From: Advenella incenata
GTDB lineage: Bacteria; Pseudomonadota; Gammaproteobacteria; Burkholderiales; Burkholderiaceae_B
Length of the DNA: 64,000 nt
Direction of reading: 5' to 3'
Assembly: GCF_004217095.1 (NCBI RefSeq)
Contig: NZ_SHKO01000001.1
Location: 1,612,001-1,676,000 of the forward strand
The notes beneath the pieces were generated by a model. It ran no database searches. It saw only the letters and a program-made list of their open reading frames with translations, and was not told the origin of the DNA. The position numbers were made by a program, and so were the translations under genes. Shown here piece by piece: positions 56,436-64,000 of the stretch. Position 1 is the stretch's first letter; every line of letters starts with the position of its first letter.

Positions 56436-57046
56436 TGCGCGACATACTGCCTGAACCTGAGCCGCTGAGTGCGCTGATCGAGGCGCTGCGTCGCCTTCCC
56501 GGCGTCGGTCAGCGCTCGGCGCGACGTATGGCCTATCATTTGTTGCAATACGATATAGCAGGTGCCGATCAGCTGTCCCGCGCACTCAGTACTGCCGTAA
56601 ACGATATCAGGCATTGCGCTCGCTGCAACTCATTTTCCCAGAATGACATCTGTGAAACTTGTCTGAATCCGAAGCGCAATGCCGCCCAGTTGTGCATAGT
56701 AGAGACGCCGGCCGATCAAAATATGATAGAGGCCAGTCATGGATATCAGGGTCTGTATTACGTGCTCATGGGTAGAATTGCACCTCTCGAGGGCGTGGGG
56801 CCGGCCCAGCTGAATTTCGAAAGACTGCTCAAACGCGCAATGGATGGCACGGTCACCGAGGTGATTCTGGCGACCAATTTCACAGCAGAAGGGGAGACCA
56901 CTGCGCATTATCTGACCGAAATTCTGCGTGAAAAAGGGCTGCAGGTCTCACGCATTGCGCGCGGCATACCCACGGGCAGCGAACTGGAATATGTTGATGC
57001 CGGCACCATTGCCTGGGCATTTATGGAGCGGCGCGGCGCGCAATAG
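56435..57046 (+). CDS. recR: Recombination mediator RecR
   Basis: A 203-residue protein that loads RecA at gaps with RecF and RecO. It has an N-terminal HhH ([20 protein letters not shown]), a zinc finger (C61, C64, C73, C76) and a Toprim domain ([14 protein letters not shown]...). The start shares a base with the ybaB stop. Confidence 0.96.
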   Translation: MRDILPEPEPLSALIEALRRLPGVGQRSARRMAYHLLQYDIAGADQLSRALSTAVNDIRHCARCNSFSQNDICETCLNPKRNAAQLCIVETPADQNMIEASHGYQGLYYVLMGRIAPLEGVGPAQLNFERLLKRAMDGTVTEVILATNFTAEGETTAHYLTEILREKGLQVSRIARGIPTGSELEYVDAGTIAWAFMERRGAQ

Positions 57047-57105
57047 TCGGCGCGGCAAAGGCGATATGTTACCGCCCTTGCCATTCAAAGAGGCCGGGCT
57101 GCTGC

Positions 57106-58065
57106 TTATCCTTTTTTGCGAGACGCTTCGATCAATGTATCCAGACCGATTGCATCTGCCACAAAGGTGCGTATGCCTTCACTGAGCTTTTCCGTGGCCA
57201 TCGCATCTTCATTGAGCAGGAAACGAAAGTTCTTCTCTTCCGGCGCAATGGAGTCGATATTGGCTTTGGCCGCCATTGATTCATGCAGGTGCGCCGTGAC
57301 GCTGCCGTCGGTTGCGGCCAGTGCGCCCAGCAGTTCCGGGCTGATGGTTAGCAGGTCGCAGCCAGCCAGCGCCAGTACCTGCCCGACATTGCGAAAGCTC
57401 GCGCCCATGATCTCGGTGTTGATGCCATGTCGACGATAGTACTGATAGATCCGGGTGACCGATTGCACGCCGGGATCGTTTGCTCCACTGTTGTCCGCTT
57501 CTACCCAACTGCTGCCAGCCGCTTTTTTATGCCAATCGTAAATGCGGCCGACAAAGGGTGAAATCAGCGTCACTCCGGCGTCGGCGCAGACCACCGCCTG
57601 GATCAGGGAGAACAGCAGTGTCATATTGCAGGCAATCCCTTCTTTTTGCAGGATGCGCGCGGCGGCAATGCCTTCCCAGGTGGATGCGATCTTGATCAAT
57701 ACACGCTTGCGATCCACGCCTGCTTGGTCGTACAGCTCAATAATGCGGTGCGCTCGGGCTACCGTGCCTTCCGTGTCGAACGACAGGCGCGCATCCACTT
57801 CTGTAGATACTCGTCCTGGCACGATCTCAAGAATCCGCCGGCCGAATTCAACCAGAATATGGTCCAGTGTATCTGCTGGTGTTGCCTTGGGGTACCGGTC
57901 AAGTGTGTCCTGTAGAATCGGACGGTAGGCGTCCTTGGACAGGGCTTTGAGAATCAGTGAGGGATTGGTGGTTGCATCGGTGGGCTTGTGCTCACGCATG
58001 CTTTCGAAGTCACCCGTATCGGCAACCACAGTTGTGAATTTTCTGAGTTGATCAAGTTGATTCAT
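57106..58065 (-). CDS. tal: Transaldolase
   Basis: Moves a dihydroxyacetone unit between sugar phosphates in the pentose phosphate pathway. The 319-residue protein starts [20 protein letters not shown] and has the TNPSLI region, the Schiff-base lysine K125 in [12 protein letters not shown], and [21 protein letters not shown]. The ATG at 58063-58065 is used; an extension of 17 codons is not conserved. It converges on recR. Confidence 0.95.
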   Translation of the reverse strand: MNQLDQLRKFTTVVADTGDFESMREHKPTDATTNPSLILKALSKDAYRPILQDTLDRYPKATPADTLDHILVEFGRRILEIVPGRVSTEVDARLSFDTEGTVARAHRIIELYDQAGVDRKRVLIKIASTWEGIAAARILQKEGIACNMTLLFSLIQAVVCADAGVTLISPFVGRIYDWHKKAAGSSWVEADNSGANDPGVQSVTRIYQYYRRHGINTEIMGASFRNVGQVLALAGCDLLTISPELLGALAATDGSVTAHLHESMAAKANIDSIAPEEKNFRFLLNEDAMATEKLSEGIRTFVADAIGLDTLIEASRKKG

Positions 58066-58432
58066 GTGAGATGTTTCCTGCACGGCCAGTGGTAGCATAT
58101 TTGCCGTTTCCTGCAAACCATTGCTCCTTTCCGGCTCGATGAAAAATTGTAAATTAACAGTTGATTATTTCAAAATCTTACGGATACGTGTATATTACCC
58201 GCAATATACAGGCAAGATTCGAATAGCGGTCGCCTGACACATATTGTCATCTGGTTTTGCCGGCCAAAACCGGCGGTGGGTGCCCTGCGCTGACGGTGTC
58301 CATAGCTCCACACCGCAAGCGACGCGGATACAAACGCGCTTGAAAATATTGTAAATGTGATTATTGCGACGGCTTGGGTCGTCCAGTTTTTTTATTCCAT
58401 TCAAAACTGTACAGGAAAGGGTTAAGGGCAGA
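58066..58432. other. 367-base divergent gap between tal and a secreted-protein gene
   Basis: The clearest element is an inverted repeat with 8-base arms, TGTATATT and AATATACA, separated by ACCCGC (58189-58210). It could be an operator for tal or for the secreted protein gene. A 137-codon minus-strand frame crosses into the secreted gene and is not called. Confidence 0.55.
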
Positions 58433-59344
58433 ATGCTTGTCAAGTGGTGCAGGGCAATATTGCTGACGGGGCTCGCTGTGATGTCAGGTACGTATCTACC
58501 AGTCGCATCCAGCCAGATAATCTCGTTCGCAAATCCCTTCGTAGGGGTCGGTTCCGCACAACAGGAAATTTCCCTGAATCCCTGTCTGCCTGAAACTGAA
58601 GTCCGCAATCAATTTGGCGCCGGTGCTGCCCTGCAATTGCAGCAGGCGGTAAAGCAGTGGCCGGCCAATTTGTGCAAGGACCCAACCATTGCCCGCAATC
58701 TGGCTGACTGGCTTTACAACAGTTCGGCGCTGCTTGCCAAAACCGACAGGCCGCTGGTCATGGCGGACATTATCCAAAACCGTAACCGGACGCTGCTTGC
58801 TTGCCGCGACCTCAGGTGCCTGCGCGATAAACTGCCCGCCATGGTCGATTGGGCCAAAACCAACCTTGATCGCACGCCGGTCTATGGAATAGATGATCAG
58901 CCCATTAGCGTTGAAGGCGCCTTGCTGTCGCTGCCCAGACTGTCTTTGCGCGGTCTGGATCTGCCGTTGCCTGGCCAGCAAAAATTCTGTGGGGGTGGCG
59001 GTATTGATGACCTTGATTTTTTCAGCACCAATCTGAAAGTATCGGGCAAGGCCTACGTGCTGGTCAAATGCAAGGCCGACAGCGGAGAGCGCAAAAGCTG
59101 GATCCTGGAGAACGACGGTGGCAAGGACTGGCGTGCTGTGGTGGATCTGCGCGCCAGCTCCATGCAGATCGGCAACCTGCGTCGTAATAACCATCCCATT
59201 ATCTTCAGTTATCTGGAAGAAAGTCGCGGTACGCGGGTACGGATCCTGAGCTATCAGGACAACAGCTACCGGGAAATGCTGCGCTTTCTGGTTATAGAGG
59301 ATCGCAGCAAGCTCGCGCATGCGTTTGAGGTTGAGAGCCAGTAG
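58433..59344 (+). CDS. Secreted Cys-containing protein, function unknown
   Basis: A 303-residue protein with a signal peptide (about 1-27, ending PVASSQ). The N-terminal third has several cysteines (NPCLPETE, LCKDPT, ACRDLRCLRDK) that could form disulfides, and a helical LQLQQAVKQWPANLC block. The C-terminal half is beta-rich (YVLVKCKADSGERKSWIL, VVDLRASSMQIGNL). AAGGG precedes the ATG. The CRDLRCLRD region faintly recalls LprI-type lysozyme inhibitors, but I cannot assign a family. It lies upstream of carA, with a promoter between them. Confidence 0.7.
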   Translation: MLVKWCRAILLTGLAVMSGTYLPVASSQIISFANPFVGVGSAQQEISLNPCLPETEVRNQFGAGAALQLQQAVKQWPANLCKDPTIARNLADWLYNSSALLAKTDRPLVMADIIQNRNRTLLACRDLRCLRDKLPAMVDWAKTNLDRTPVYGIDDQPISVEGALLSLPRLSLRGLDLPLPGQQKFCGGGGIDDLDFFSTNLKVSGKAYVLVKCKADSGERKSWILENDGGKDWRAVVDLRASSMQIGNLRRNNHPIIFSYLEESRGTRVRILSYQDNSYREMLRFLVIEDRSKLAHAFEVESQ

Positions 59345-59404
59345 TTCGTCTGGTTTTCTTGCGAAATTACCCCTAAGTTTTTTCTATCGTCAAGCCTTAC
59401 TCTG

Positions 59405-59410
59405 TATAAT
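59405..59410 (+). promoter_or_regulatory. -10 hexamer of the carAB promoter
   Basis: Perfect TATAAT about 42 bases upstream of the carA GTG. The -35 region is T-rich but without a good TTGACA match. Pyrimidine/arginine control is known for carAB in enterobacteria, but nothing here shows it. Confidence 0.5.
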
Positions 59411-59451
59411 AGAAAGGTTTACTTATCGATACCAAATTTTTGGGGTTCTGC

Positions 59452-60606
59452 GTGCTCACGTCTTCCATATTCGAGGATAATCCTCAATTTCCCACCGCAA
59501 TTCTGGCTCTGGCAGATGGCACGATTTTCAAGGGAATATCCATCGGGGCAAACGGCCATAGTGTGGCCGAACTGGTGTTCAATACGGCCATGACCGGATA
59601 CCAGGAAATCCTTACCGATCCCAGCTACACCAACCAGCTTGTTCTGCTGACCTATCCGCATATCGGCAATACGGGTATCAACCCTGAAGATGTCGAATCT
59701 TCGCAGGTTCATGCCGCCGGTCTGGTTGTCCGGGACTGTCCGCGTCGTCTTTCCAATTTCCGTGCCACCCAGTCGCTGCCCGATTATCTTAAGGAGCAGG
59801 GTGTTGTTGCCATCTCCGGCATTGATACTCGCAAACTTACCCGTCGCTTGCGCGAGGGTGGTGCCCAGGGCGCCTGCATTCTTGTCGGCGACGATGAGCA
59901 GAAGGCCATCGCCCTGGCAGCAGCCTATGCCGGTATGGCTGGCCAGGACCTGGCCAAAGTGGTCAGTCGCACCGCGCGCGAAGAATGGCGTGAAGGCACT
60001 TGGCAGCGCACCAAGGGTTATACCCAGCCCTCACAGGATCGCTTCCACGTTGTCGCCTACGACTTCGGTGTCAAATCCAATATTCTGCGCATCCTGGCTG
60101 ATCTGGGCTGTCGGCTCACGGTTGTGCCTGCCCAGACGGCTGCAGCCGATGTGCTGGCTCTGAACCCGGACGGCGTTTTCCTGGCCAACGGTCCCGGCGA
60201 TCCGGAGCCGTGTGATTACGCCATCGAAACGGCACGCGTGGTCATGGAAAAAAGAATCCCGCTCTTTGGGATCTGCCTGGGTCACCAGATCATGGGCCTG
60301 GCGCTCAATGCGCGCACCATCAAAATGAAAAACGGCCATCATGGCGCCAACCACCCGGTCAAGGATGTGCAGAGCGGAAGGGTATACATTACCAGCCAGA
60401 ATCACGGCTTTGCCGTAGACGCAGAGACATTGCCGGACAATGCCCGCGTTACCCACGTGTCCCTGTTTGACGGTTCACTGCAGGGATTTGAGCTGACCGA
60501 CCGTCCCGCCTTCTGCTTCCAGGGGCATCCCGAAGCCAGCCCTGGCCCGCACGATATCATCGTGCTGTTTGAAAAATTCATCCGCTCCATGAGCGAAAAA
60601 AACTAG
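59452..60606 (+). CDS. carA: Carbamoyl-phosphate synthase small subunit
   Basis: The glutaminase half of carbamoyl-phosphate synthase. The 384-residue protein begins [24 protein letters not shown] and has the triad Cys in FGICLGHQI (about 275) with His/Glu in [11 protein letters not shown]. The GTG at 59452 has GGGG seven bases upstream, while the TTG at 59440 does not. carB follows after seven bases. Confidence 0.94.
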   Translation: MLTSSIFEDNPQFPTAILALADGTIFKGISIGANGHSVAELVFNTAMTGYQEILTDPSYTNQLVLLTYPHIGNTGINPEDVESSQVHAAGLVVRDCPRRLSNFRATQSLPDYLKEQGVVAISGIDTRKLTRRLREGGAQGACILVGDDEQKAIALAAAYAGMAGQDLAKVVSRTAREEWREGTWQRTKGYTQPSQDRFHVVAYDFGVKSNILRILADLGCRLTVVPAQTAAADVLALNPDGVFLANGPGDPEPCDYAIETARVVMEKRIPLFGICLGHQIMGLALNARTIKMKNGHHGANHPVKDVQSGRVYITSQNHGFAVDAETLPDNARVTHVSLFDGSLQGFELTDRPAFCFQGHPEASPGPHDIIVLFEKFIRSMSEKN

Positions 60607-60613
60607 AGATATC

Positions 60614-63865
<3,252 letters not shown>

Positions 63866-63898
63866 GCCGGTTGTCGGGCCGCATGGCCATTGCGTGTA

Positions 63899-63917
63899 GA
63901 TAATGAGAACGATTGCC
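63899..63917. promoter_or_regulatory. Fur-box-like site near the right edge
   Basis: GATAATGAGAACGATTGCC matches 14 of 19 positions of the classic Fur consensus. It lies 34 bases after the carB stop, followed by a TTAAAAT-type -10 near 63978. The controlled gene should start beyond 64000. Confidence 0.6.
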
Positions 63918-63954
63918 ATTTTTCTTCGTGAAATTTGGCAATTTTTCTTTATGA
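63913..63954. repeat. Imperfect direct repeat at the right edge
   Basis: TTGCCATTTTTCTTCGTGA (from 63913) and TTGGCAATTTTTCTTTATGA (from 63935) are near copies about 22 bases apart, next to the Fur-box-like site. Confidence 0.45.
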
Positions 63955-64000
63955 GGCATGCGCCGCGCAAACCTCTCTTAAAATAGGGTTTTACGTTTGA

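Noticed and set aside
58195-58608. 137-codon minus-strand frame
   Set aside because: Overlaps the secreted-protein gene antisense and crosses the inverted repeat; no family pattern.

Overview
The window is ordinary chromosomal DNA from a betaproteobacterium. Conserved gene blocks (amgK-murU beside lptD-surA-rsmA; glyQ-glyS-gmhB-plsC-ygjP-like; perM-type/hda/HAD phosphatase/pcnB/folK; tsaE-amiC-mutL-miaA; dnaX-ybaB-recR; carA-carB) and the protein sequences point to the family Alcaligenaceae (Bordetella/Achromobacter relatives). The base composition looks lower in GC than Bordetella, so a genus such as Advenella is plausible. This placement is inference from memory of gene order, not from a search. 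I saw no insertion sequence, prophage or CRISPR array.

Layout. 0-3 kb (mostly minus): the start of an OmpR-type response regulator, a membrane coiled-coil protein, and the AmgK/MurU muropeptide-recycling pair. 3.2-7.9 kb (plus): outer-membrane biogenesis genes lptD and surA, then rsmA. 8.1-16.6 kb (minus): glycerate kinase, pyruvate kinase, glyoxalase I, a YgjP-type metalloprotease, plsC, gmhB and both glycyl-tRNA synthetase subunits. 16.8-19.2 kb (plus): an enoyl-CoA hydratase and a class I fumarase ending in a clear terminator. 19.3-26.5 kb: a lipoprotein esterase and a complete DppABCDF peptide ABC importer, with a 19-bp hairpin between dppA and dppB. 26.5-37 kb: core housekeeping genes in three minus-strand operons around purM. 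37-39.6 kb: an AEC transporter, xerD and ybaK.

39.7-47.4 kb is the only accessory-looking stretch. It holds a CxxC miniprotein, tRNA-Arg(CCU), three transporter/regulator modules (MFS with Lrp/AsnC; TauE plus DUF1634 with a GntR/UTRA regulator; EamA with Lrp/AsnC), a 47-residue acidic miniprotein and a small secreted protein. Two of the regulators sit beside clear palindromic operator candidates.

47.4-63.9 kb (mostly plus) is replication, repair and metabolism: an AddAB-like nuclease/helicase pair, 4.5S RNA, dnaX with an A10 slippery tract, ybaB, recR, transaldolase (minus), an unknown secreted Cys-rich protein, and carAB. The last 100 bases carry a Fur-box-like site that probably controls a gene beyond the edge.

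No wholly new system stands out. The best leads are the predicted two-product dnaX (with a possible leaderless start), the acidic miniprotein, the GntR and Lrp operators, the dppA-dppB hairpin, the Fur box at the right edge, the unusual AddB-like partner, and a possible alternative-hairpin leader in front of pyk.
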